Shown one piece after another: positions 45,217-55,370 of a stretch of 64,000 bases of DNA. Positions within the stretch are counted from its first letter, which is position 1. The number at the start of each line of letters is the position of its first letter. Location of the stretch: the NCBI GenBank assembly GCA_002778195.1, contig PCDI01000005.1, positions 3,235,102 to 3,299,101 of the forward strand. The letters run 5' to 3'. The notes below the pieces were generated by a model. The model was given only the letters and a program-made list of their open reading frames with translations. It was not told the DNA's origin and searched no databases. This DNA comes from Raffaelea ambrosiae. Its lineage: Eukaryota; Ascomycota; Sordariomycetes; Ophiostomatales; Ophiostomataceae. The position numbers and the translations under genes were made by a program.

Positions 45217-46350
45217 ATGGCTGGTTTAGTCGCATATGCTAGCAGTGATGAGGAAGACAGTGACCCACAGGAACCCCAAGTCCAGGTACGTTGCAGTGCA
45301 AAACATTATGCCGACCGAAATAAAATGAATTGAAGAGGCTCTGTTAACAGCACTCAATAACAACATCAAGGCAAAGGAAATAATCCACCCTGGTGAAAAA
45401 GATTCTAATGTGGAAATTACCAAAGAAAGTAGGGAGAAACTGGGGTTCCTTTTGCTATGTTGTTCGTATCACAATTGTTGCTCACACAATTCTCAGGAGA
45501 CAATGACTTTGGTGCTCCACCAAAGAGCTTACAAGCTCTGGATGCTGATGAGCAAACGGAACCAGCAAGATCAGATGCAGAGACAGCTGCAAGAATAGAT
45601 ACCGACGTGTTATCATCTGCACAACAAGGCGTGGTATCTGCACCACCGCAAGCAGAGAACCTCGGGGTCATGATCGGCCCCAGCCGGCCTCCTCCTGAGA
45701 GCCAAGACCTCTCTGGGGGCCTGCCGTCTATGGATGATGTGGACGAGCCAAACGACATCGGGCCACCACCACTCTCCCCGTACTCGGCAGAAAAAGCCCG
45801 CCTGCGGGATCTGACACTCCCTCGTGTGCCAGACTTTGACATCCCAGGAAGTCCGCCGGGCACGCCCCCACCTGGCCTGGAGGCGCTGACCAAAAAATTC
45901 GACATGTTTCTCGACCTCAAATGCAAAAAGGGAACACACTTCAACGCACGACTAGCCCAGTCCAGCGCTGTGCAGAGCCCGGCGCTGATGGACAAGCTGA
46001 TGGCGTTTGTTGGCCTGGACGGGGACACCAAAGAGGAGGACAGCTGGAGTCGCAGGAGCAAGGCACAACAGGATGGTGGCACCAGCGGCAGGACCACCTT
46101 CACGACACAATACGACACAACAATATCGAATGACATATGGTGTCCATCAGCATTACCCCAATGGGCCTACAGGACAGAGCTACGGCGATTGCAAGAGGAG
46201 ATGGCCAAGCAGCGGGCACGCGCACCAGGCGAGAAGATGGAGTTTGTGCTGGCCTCAGACGGTAGTGGGAATCCAAACCGTGGTGGTCGAGGCACCGAGA
46301 AGGCCGATGCGGTAGGCGGGATGGCCAGGCGCAAGACGAGGTTTGACTAA
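45217..46350 (+). CDS. HCNGP/SAP30BP-type protein
   Basis: Conserved eukaryotic nuclear family linked in animals to transcription repression and splicing; the fungal role is not established. Proposed exons 45217-45285, 45338-45428 and 45497-46350 join to 337 aa. It begins MAGLVAYASSDEEDSD, the acidic start shared by the family. The middle is Pro/Asp-rich. The HCNGP domain reads RVPDFDIPGSPPGTPPPGLE, KKFDMFLDLK, GTHFNARLAQSSAVQSPALM and DKLMAFVGL. Further on come the QYDTTISNDIW and LPQWAYRTELRRLQEE segments and a basic C-terminus. The large exon is secure. The 5' exons are less so: the first intron is 52 nt without a clear branch site, and the second has a GTAGGG donor. Confidence 0.82.
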
Positions 46351-46978
46351 TGTTTCACGATCTCCCTCTTGTTACGATAGTCACGTTACAAAGAAACGAG
46401 CTCGTTGATACATGGCAACTGATGAAGATGATATCCAAAACGCTTTTAGAATGTGTATTCCAGCCCCGTATTGCAGGTGCGATGGAAGATATTGTAGTAG
46501 AATACATAAAAACACCCCTGTGGTATTCCTCCTCTCCCCTGTGGTATGAACAAAAAGACCCCATGTCCCATGTCGTGTTTTCCCCAAAGGGACCAGAAAT
46601 ATGAACAGAAAAAGACAGATATTTAACAAAAAGAAAAATAGAGAGAGCGGAAGCAAATAACAGATTGTACATAAAATCAGAGAGACCAGATAGAAATAGC
46701 ATCCGTCACCAGCCACGTTCCGTTCTCGGATAGCAGAAGCAACCAAATTGTCGACGCCATTCGCATACTGTTGCTGACTGAGCCCGTGTTGATATTGACA
46801 AGAGATTGATTGAAACATATCCTCGTCCAGCTAGGTATCTTCGTGGAAAATCAAAGCGAGGTAAAAAAAAACCGTAATGGCACACACACACGGCCAAAGA
46901 AACAAGGGAAAGAAAAGAAACTAGACCCAAAAACCCTCCCCCCGGAATTGGCAAAACGATCAAAGGCGAAGAGCTAGT
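46351..46978. other. Convergent 3' region of the HCNGP and DUF3712 genes
   Basis: 628 bp without a supported gene; A-rich patch at 46862-46872. It probably holds both 3' UTRs. Confidence 0.55.
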
Positions 46979-48358
46979 CTAGCTGCACTTAACGTCCAGG
47001 CCGATGGCACGGAGCGGCGTAGAGAGGTCGATGTCGACAGTAGTGTTAGCAATAGCCAGGGCGTCGGAGAAGTAGGTCAGGTTCTGGCCATTGTTGACAA
47101 CGGTACGGCCGGTAAGACCGAAGGGAACAACACCGCTATCGCAGTACGGCTGGGTCGTGACAGCGGTGATCGCGGGAATCTGGGAGATGTTGGCCCAGAA
47201 GGGGTAGGTGTTGTTGCCGGGACGGATCATGGCGTTGTTCAGGCCAGAGTACCCGACATTGACACCGTTCAAGAAGTTGGTGAAGGTGGCATTGCCCTGT
47301 GTCCAAGAGGTTAGCAAACAGACCATGGAGGGCAGAATACGATATCTTTGATTTGGCGTAAAAAAGGCGGACTAGAGGAGAAGAGAAAATGAGTAAAAGG
47401 GTGATAACTCACAATCTCGAAGCCAACAATGGAGCGGTTGGGGATGGTGGCGATGGTGTGGAAGTTGTTGCCATCTGAGAAGAGGCTGGCCGTGATGTTG
47501 CTGTCGGTGACAGAGATGCCGGTGAAGTTTTGGAGGCCTGGCGAGTATTAGCGGTTGTGCACATTAGACATACACATGTCCTGCGAACGCATAGTGGATG
47601 CGCAGCAGACTACGGAGCAGGGGACATACCATCCAGAGTAATGGTCTTCTTGAAAGTAGCAGGATAGTTGCGGGCGATGCCGTTGACGCGGACCGTGGGC
47701 TTGCCCTCAATGGTGACACGCAGAGTCTCCTTGGTCAGCAGCCAGGTGTTGAATTCGGTCAGAGCAGCCACGTCGGTGATCTCGATGTTCTGGGACACGT
47801 TGACGGCCTGGACCTTGACATTGTGCGTGACAGGGAAGCGGATAGTGGCGAATGGCTTGTGGCTCGGCTCATCCTCGAGGTACATGACACCATCAAAGTC
47901 GCTGATCGTGGCCTTCGGGGAGCCGTCGCTGTAGATGGTGCTGTTGATGGCCATGTTCATGGACGTGGCGGTAGTGTTGGTGACCTCAATGCCCTCGACG
48001 GTGAGTCTGGCATGGTTGAGCTTGGTCTGGACAATGTTCTTGACGGCAACGAAGATGCTGGGGAGGGGGGGTTAGCGAGTGCTCGACGTGAGTGGACAAA
48101 CATACGAAACTCTCCGAGGGCGGTTCCACTGTGTCGAGAACGGCCCAGGGGCTGCTTGGACCCTGTACAAGACGCCAGGCGCACCCCAGAGACCTCCATG
48201 GGCGCAACTTACATCAGGAGGACCACGAGCAGGATGAGGAGAGCAGCCAGGATGAGATACAGCCACCAGAACTTCTTCAGATGGCCAACGCAACCACGCG
48301 AGCGCTTGGTGGTACGCTCGGTGTACTGAACCTCCTCTTCTCTCTTTACGTCGGCCAT
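46979..48358 (-). CDS. DUF3712-type single-span membrane protein (LEA-2-like ectodomain)
   Basis: Exons 48358-48213, 48057-47630, 47537-47413 and 47296-46979 join to 338 aa; introns are 155, 92 and 116 nt. A short basic cytoplasmic N-terminus (MADVKREEEVQYTERTTKR) precedes one membrane segment (about residues 33-56, WWLYLILAALLILLVVLLM continuing into IIFVAV). A luminal or extracellular beta-rich region follows, with repeated VTNTTATSMNMAINSTI-like and SVTDSNITASLF strands and several N-glycosylation sites. This architecture fits the fungal DUF3712 family, whose yeast relative Tag1 is a vacuolar membrane protein; the location here is inference. Two Cys near the end (PYCDS, DVKCS) could form a disulfide. 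The ATG at 48358 follows a G-rich leader with a G run at 48505-48515. Confidence 0.85.
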
Positions 48359-49923
48359 TGTGAAGATGGGAGAGCGAGACTTTGTGTGATGATGCGCGTC
48401 AAAGGCGAGGTGAGAACGGCTTCGGTTGAGATTCGAGGTGAAAGTGAGGTGCGAGGCCGATTGAGTCGTACGATCGTGAAGAAGAAAAGAAAGAAAAAAA
48501 AAAGGGGGGGGGGGGTTCCGGCACGACACAGGATAGAGAGAAGGATGAGGGAAGAAGAGGAAAAATGCAACACAACTCCACGGAAAAGACAAGGGAGATA
48601 TGAACAAAATATAGAGGGGTCCAAAGATCACGAGAAAAAAAATAAGAAAAAAAAAGAGAAAAGAAGCAATTAAGGTAGAGGGAGGGGGGGAGAAAAAAAG
48701 AATAGCGTTTCTGGACGGGGCAGGACGACAGGGTGGATATAAGAAGACAACCTGGGGTATAGGCTGTTGGACCAAGAGATGGCAAATGCGGAGGCGAAAG
48801 AGCTAAAGAAGCGTATGGGAGGGCGAGGGAGAGATGCAGATGGAGATGGGAGCTGATCTTTGCCTTCGGACCATCAGGTGCACATGAATGTTGATGTTGG
48901 AAGGTGCGATGGAGGGCGGGCGTGAGGGCAAATACGCAACTCCAACAGCCGGGATGGACACGGACTAGCAAAAGCAGGTGAAAGGCACTTGCCTGAACGG
49001 GCAGCCAAGCGCCTGCCCTGTTTCTTCCTGTGTCATTGACTAGCATGGAATCATCGTCATTACTCGTACATGTATTATTAACTATGGCACGGGTTTGGCT
49101 TGGGTTCGTCCAGCTAGTGTGCCCATGCTACTATGTATTATTGCCCATGCTGTCTGTTGTCGTTGTCCCGGCTTCGCCCTTCATGTGCAGACGCCGTCTT
49201 CACGCCTGTCTGAGTCTGTACATGGCAGCACACTGCCTGGATGCAGGTACCCTTTCGCTTTGCAGGTGGCTTTCTCTTTTGCACTTTGCCTCATCATGAT
49301 GCGCCCTTTCCCCCTTTCGTGACCCTGACCGGCCAGACGTTTCCTACCCCTTGTCCTGCATGCCGCAGCCTGCCGCCGCGAACCGTCCTTTTTCAAACCG
49401 CACCAGACAACAACACGACTACCGTGTAGTAGGGCCATCCCAGCAGCTGTGGCAGGCCTCCCTACATGACCAGTTATATGCCACTGTAGTAGGAAGTTAA
49501 TTACATATACTATGTAGTAGTAAGAAGCACGTCCTCCGTACCAGGCTACGGAGAGCTTACTGGAGCTCCCCCCCTTTGCCCTGTAACTAACTATGTCTGT
49601 ATGTGAAATGCTCACCCGGCGCTATTGCCCAGATGGGGACCCTAGAACGGCCGAATTGCCTTGTGCTGCAGGGTGCCCGCCCGCTGGTAGCCATCCGCAA
49701 CCTCTGGCCAGAAATTGGACAACGTCTGGCCCCCCTTCTCACATGTGTGCATCCATGCCTGCACCATCGAAAGCAAGCCCAGGGACCTGTGTGTCTGGGC
49801 AGGACCAAGGGTCCAAGACGGCCACACCGTGGAATTGGCTTGGAAGGCGGCACCAGCCCGTGAGCTGACAGTGAGGTCGCAGTAGGGCGCACATTGTACA
49901 TACATAGTAGTATATACATAGCA

Positions 49924-49937
49924 CATAGTACTATGTA
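49924..49937. repeat. 14-bp palindrome ACATAGTACTATGT
   Basis: Perfect inverted repeat formed by two head-to-head copies of the dispersed TACTATGT motif. Confidence 0.8.
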
Positions 49938-51295
49938 GAGAAATCCACCCACGGCAGACACGGTCATGACTGCGCACGCCCTTTGCCCTTTGCCTGTGCG
50001 AGGGGGAAAAAACAAACCCAGATCACGCTCGGGATACGCGGTCGTCAGAGATCGACAGCACATTTTCTATGCCCCGCATGCAGCGATTTGCTAGCGGACA
50101 AGGAATTGAGGAGAAAAGGGGCAAGCGGTGGAGAGTCTGCGTGGGACTGCGAGTGGGTCTCAACTGCGCTAGCAACAAGCTTCTCACACCCTCTTTTTCG
50201 CTCGCTGTCCCTCATTGCATCCTGCGCCGGAAGCCGCGAGGAGGCGCTACGGGCTGCTAAAAATTGAAAAGAAAAAGGAAGGAAAGAGCGACCCGCCGAA
50301 AACAGCGCCAGAACACCCAGAACACCATACATACATAGTAGTACACGCAGGACACACACACACGCCAGCTAAAACGCCCGAACTCACCCCCCCAAAGACC
50401 CTAAACGGCAAAACCACGCCAAAAACCCACACCACAACCACACCAAAACCGCACCCAATCCCGCTGGATCCCGCCCAGAAGCCACCCCAAGACCCCAAAG
50501 TTACCCAAACAAGCTCCCAACTGCGAGCTAAAGACGCAAGGCCGCTCTTTCCCTCTCTTGCCTCTATCCCCTTCTTTCCACGCTTCTCCCTCCCACGCGC
50601 ACGCTGCCCACATTTCTGTCGTGCTCCTAGACCATCTCCTCGGCATCTCGTGACTGGGCGCAGGCAAGATGCGGGGAAGCGACACGAACTGCGCGAGCAC
50701 ATGTCAGAAGTGTCCCGCACAAGACACAGAATCAGACGAACCAGGCAGGTTCAACGGAAGGGGAAAGAGCAAGACATGGGCCAGCCACAGTCTTGGCTCG
50801 TGAGAAGCGGCCGATTGTTCCGTCGCTGTTGCGCCCACCCATGTCCGTCAACACAGACAATGGATACAACGAAAGTATACATACTATGTAGTAGTTGCAA
50901 TGTACAAAGTATTTTTGTGCTCGTAGCAGGACTATCCTTTTTGGGCGGGCAAATCTACGGGCAACGAAACTAAGATACAGCATGTGGAGTACGGCAACCA
51001 TTTTTTTTCGCCTACGAGTATTGTGGGCTGGAACCAAAGATTCTCCCCAACAAAAAAGGAGGCATTTACCGCTAAAGACACACGATAATACACGCATTAC
51101 TCGTACAGTTTGGTGCAAGCCCAACCGCACCGTCGCAGCGAAATGCTCTAGTCGTACACCGTAGTCAAAAAGTTTCTATTTTCTGGACCTGGTCATTCGA
51201 TCCCTTCTTTTTTTGTTGGCCTGTGCTGCGTGCATCAGGTCCAGTTGTTCTGGAAGCCCATCGCCTCTGCCATAGGCTAACCACCGGATGGCAAG

Positions 51296-51497
51296 GAAGG
51301 ATGAGGCGGGAAGGTGGCCCCTCCCCAGTGGCGAAATGCATCCTGCGCAGTCAGTCCATCGACCACCACGCGAGAGAGATGGGGGGGGGGGCAGAAANNN
51401 NNGAAGGATGAGGCGGGAAGGTGGCCCCTCCCCAGTGGCGAAATGCATCCTGCGCAGTCAGTCCATCGACCACCACGCGAGAGAGATGGGGGGGGGG
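51296..51497. other. Assembly gap (N at 51398-51402) flanked by a 95-bp duplication
   Basis: 51296-51390 and 51403-51497 are identical over 95 bp, ending in a G run. As at 24313, this looks like an unmerged contig overlap and not a real tandem repeat. Confidence 0.85.
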
Positions 51498-52367
51498 TCA
51501 TTGTTGGTTGGTTGACGTTACAAATTTGGTCGCCACGGATGATAGCTCGGAGATTTGGCATACTGATTTTTTTTTTTTCTTTGCTGCTCGTGGGCCTCCG
51601 TGTCAGTACGGCGACAAGGCACAGATAAGTCGTTCAGGTCCGCACAGAGTCGCATTCTGCGGTGGCCTGCTGCACAGGACGGAAACCACTACGATGCAGT
51701 ATCATACTAATCAATACTATGTAACTGCGGTGTACTACTACTCCGTAGATGCACAGTCGCATCCCGGGACGCCAGCCAACCGCAGACGACATCTTTTGCA
51801 CTGGTCATACATAGTACATGCCGATACACTGTATCGCTCGTCCGTTCGTCAGTCAGCCAGTCTGCTAGTCTGGCAGTCTGTTTGTGGTCACTTGGACGCA
51901 TTGGCACCCCGGATCGCCAGTTTTTGCCGAGTACCTCCGCACTATCCGTTGCTGCCCAGACCTGCCCAGGCGAGCCAACACCACTGCGCTTGCCCGTATT
52001 ATTATGGCCACTCGGTCTGGGGTTGTGCTGTGGCGATCAGCTGTGGCGCACACTCTTGTCAATCAGTGCCTCTCTCAACTGTCAGTCCTCTGATTGGTGC
52101 CTGGCCGTGCCGCTTTTCTACGTACACCGCACTCGTACACTGGATGCAGGTAAGGGCCACCTTCCTATTCCAGCAGTCAAGGGGGCTCCAATCTCACTCG
52201 TCTGTGGTTTCCCTATGCGGGATCTTACTGCTTTGTATGTACGACCACTCGTAGTTACTAACTCCTATGCATCTATTCTGAACTGAATACTACTGTTCGT
52301 ATTCCCTGTTCTCCGTGTAACCAATCCCGCCTGCAGCCGCAGGGTTTAAATCCTGCTGGCTGGCTCG

Positions 52368-54606
52368 TCATATCTTGGCTTTCACAGGTATCAGGCCGAG
52401 CTCGCTGAGACCCGAGTCTCCATCAAAGATGTCCCTTTCCACAGCACGGGCGTTGACCTGGAGACAGTTAGCCGTTGCAAACGAGAGAAATGCCAGGGAG
52501 GACGAGCGAAAACAGGCCACATACCATTCTGGGGCTCAGGTCGCTGACAGTCTTGGCACCGAGAAGTTTCATGCATGTCTGGATCTCGTCTGAGAGGACT
52601 GTTGAAGTGTGTCAGTAAGCAGAGTGAGGAAGGCGAAGAAGAGAAACACAACAAGAAACACGTCGAGAAACAGGGGGGAGAGAACACAAGGACGAACAAA
52701 ACAAAAGAAGAAAAAGAAAAGAAAAAAGGACACAAAAAGGGGCACCGAACAGAACTCCCACGCCGAGAATGTCTGAGAAAGAAAGACAGAGAATGAGCCG
52801 CTCCCAGAACCGAGCTGGTCTGCTCATCTGCCAATCTGCCCACAAGGAAAACAAACAAAACAAAACAAAACAAACAAAACCACACTTCCCCCTCCCTTTT
52901 TTTTTTTTTTTTTTTTTTTTCACTGTACACTTACTTTCAAACGTCCGGTCGACACCACGCCAGCCGCCGGCACCCAGGCCCCAGAGCGCCGCCCGGCCCA
53001 CGCCCACCGCCTTGGCGCCGAGACACAGCGCCTTCACCACGTCCGTCCCGCGCTTGACGCCGCCATCGATCCAGATCTCGATGTGGTCGAACACCTCGGG
53101 GCAGTACTTGCGGATCTCCAGCAGCGTGTGGATCGCCGGCGGCGCGGTGTCGAGCGCCCGCCCGCCGTGGTTCGACAGGATGACCGCCTTGATGGACCCC
53201 GGGTGCTGGGCGGCGTACTGCGCCGCCAGATACACGTCCTCGTGCCGCTGCAGGCCCTTGAGCACGATGGGCAGGTCCGTGTGCTTGGCCAGCCACGGCA
53301 GCGTCGCGTGCCACGTGAGGTCCGCCGCCGTGCCCCAGAACATCTGCTGGCCGATGCCGCCGCCGCCGGGCCGGGCCGGCGTGCCGTCCTGGTTCGCCGC
53401 GGCAAAGTTGGCGCCCGTGCCGAACTGCATGCGCTCGTCGTGCTCGCGCTTGCCCGGCACCGGCGCGTCGAGCGTCAGCACGATGAACTTGTAGAACTGC
53501 GACAGCTTGTTGATGCGGGCCAGCATGGTCTCGCTCTTGCGCCGGTCGTTCTGCACGTAGATCTGCCACCCAAAAATCTGGCCCGGCACCGCGTCCGCCA
53601 CGATCTGCTCCACCGTCATCGACGCGTTGTGCGACACCACCTGCAGCGCGCCGAACCGCGAGATGCCCTTGGCTATGCCGGCCTCGCCGTCCGGGTGGCC
53701 CAGCCGCGCCATGGCCGCCGGCGACACGTACAGCGGCAGCCCGACCTTGTGGCCCAGCAGCGTCGTCGACGTGTCGCAGGACGTGCAGTCCACAAACACC
53801 GTCGGCCGCAGCAGAATCTGCCGGAACACCGTGTTGTTGAACTTTTTCGACCACAGGTCGTCGCCCGCCGAGAAGTAGTACGACCACGCCTTCTTGGGCA
53901 CCAGCTTCGTAGCCACCTCCTCGATCTCTTCCAGGTTCAGCAAGAACTCCAGCGGCGGCGGCACATACTTCTTGTCCTTGCCATCGCCCCCACCCCCATT
54001 GCTGCCGCCCCCGCTGCCGCTACCTCCGCTGCCGGCCCCACTGCCGTTCCCGCTTCCGCCCCCGGTGCTGTTATCTCCACCACCACCGCCACCACCACTG
54101 CTTGCCGCCGCCGCCGCCGCATTCTGTGCCTCCATCTTCTCTTCCAGCAGCCGTAGACTCTCGGGGTCGACCTGGCCGAGCTTGGCCTCTGGCTCTAGCT
54201 CGTCGAGCGTGCCGGGTGGGTGGATGGGATCGAAGTCTTCCGTGCAGTCTCGTCCTGCCAGCTGGAGGATAATTCGCGAGCCGCCTGGATGTGAAGGCAG
54301 GAACTCTGTCACGTCGTAGACGTTGCCGTATAAGATGACCCAACAGCTATCCGCGGAAGTATGCTTCGCAACTTCATTCACCCGGCATTGTCAGCACATC
54401 GTTCCAGAGGCATGGACTGGTGACACGGCAAGCCAACCAAAAAAAAAAAAAAATTGTAAAATGATACCGCAGCCTTCCACCACGTTGGTCACCCCCCATA
54501 GGCGCGGCAGACGCAAGGGAGGAACAACCATTTCGGCTCTGATATCCGGTGCTCGGGGGAGGGATCGGTGATACCAACCTTCGGATGCATCAAAAACCTT
54601 GGCCAT
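52368..54606 (-). CDS. Flavocytochrome b2-like L-lactate dehydrogenase (cytochrome b5 plus FMN domains)
   Basis: FMN-dependent alpha-hydroxy-acid dehydrogenase with an N-terminal cytochrome b5 domain, as in yeast Cyb2. Exons 54606-54579, 54371-52935, 52598-52525 and 52457-52368 join to 542 aa. The first junction restores [20 protein letters not shown]. Heme ligands are His37 (SHPGG) and His60 (DPIHPPGT). A Gly/Ser linker of about 50 residues (94-143) leads to the FMN barrel: [21 protein letters not shown], the active-site SNHGGRALD, and [15 protein letters not shown]. After the intron comes [18 protein letters not shown]. No mitochondrial presequence precedes the b5 domain, so a cytosolic enzyme is likely unless an upstream exon exists. 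The second intron (52599-52934) contains a run of about 23 T (plus strand). The substrate could also be another 2-hydroxy acid. Confidence 0.92.
53971..54120 (-). repeat. Gly/Ser/Asn low-complexity linker in the cyb2-like gene
   Basis: Encodes Ala6, then Gly-rich segments with Ser, Asn and Asp spacers between the heme and FMN domains. GC-rich DNA with GGN/AGC codons. Confidence 0.85.
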
Positions 54607-55370
54607 GTCCCTCGCAGACAAAAAGATCGCCAATCTTGATGCGTAGGCAACGCTTGTGCAAAATCTCTGGACTGGGGAAGGCCAGAGAGGTCTGAACCAA
54701 ACACAGAAATGACTCGCAGAAAATAAAAGGGATGCTGGACAGCAGACAAAAGAGTCGAATCTGGTGTTGGGGTATCGAAAATTGGCTGACCTTGAGCAGA
54801 AATGTGGGGGGCCAATTGGGCGCTTTGGGCGCCCTGGGCGCCCTGGTCCCTTGCTGTTCGGTAGTATTTGTTCCGAAATGTCAGCAGCCTTTGGTCGGCA
54901 TTGACTGGCGGCACCTTCCTTGGCCGCCCCCGACTCCGGCCTAATGTAATCGCGAAGACAATAAGAAAAGGACAGTGGTTCAGACACTTGTGTTTAGCCT
55001 CGTCGTGAATGGCTTTGAACCCTTTCTACTAAGCTCCAGACACCCAAGATAGACCGAGAGCCGAGGCGCCACAATTACTATTACTTCGGATCTCATTGTC
55101 CCATCACGATGACTACTAGTTATGTTACTTATTTTTGTCTGGCCCAGCATCAAGAGAGAACACAAAAAAGCCCATAAAACAACACAAAAAACATATATGC
55201 TTGACCTCTACTACTGCGACATATCGATATCCCTTTTTTTGTTTTACCAACACAAAGCAAAACCTCTTTCCCCCTTCCTCCGTAAAAAAAACCGCCATTC
55301 ATGCCAATGCGTTATCTGGAGAAGAAGGAAATGGTGTCACGATCACGACACTTGCCGAATTTGACGATCC
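54607..55370. other. Intergenic stretch between sec27 and the cyb2-like gene
   Basis: 764 bp between two minus-strand genes: the cyb2-like promoter and the sec27 3' UTR. A short GGGCGCCCT direct repeat lies at about 54825-54845. No gene is seen. Confidence 0.5.

Larger units (their letters stand above)
48359..52367. other. Long gene-free stretch between the DUF3712 and cyb2-like genes
   Basis: 4.0 kb. It holds the purine-rich leader of the DUF3712 gene (48360-48720), eight copies of TACTATGTA/TACATAGTA (49129-51816) including the palindrome ACATAGTACTATGT (49924-49937), and one TACTCCGTA (51739-51747). It also contains a five-N assembly gap with a 95-bp flanking duplication. No gene is supported; a 277-codon frame at 51421-52254 begins inside the duplication and has no family features. 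Confidence 0.55.

Noticed and set aside
51421..52254. 277-codon plus-strand frame after the second gap
   Set aside because: It starts inside the duplicated assembly overlap and has no recognisable content.
53083..54156. 357-codon plus-strand frame opposite the cyb2-like gene
   Set aside because: Arg/His-rich antisense shadow of a GC-rich exon whose minus-strand reading is clearly the real one.
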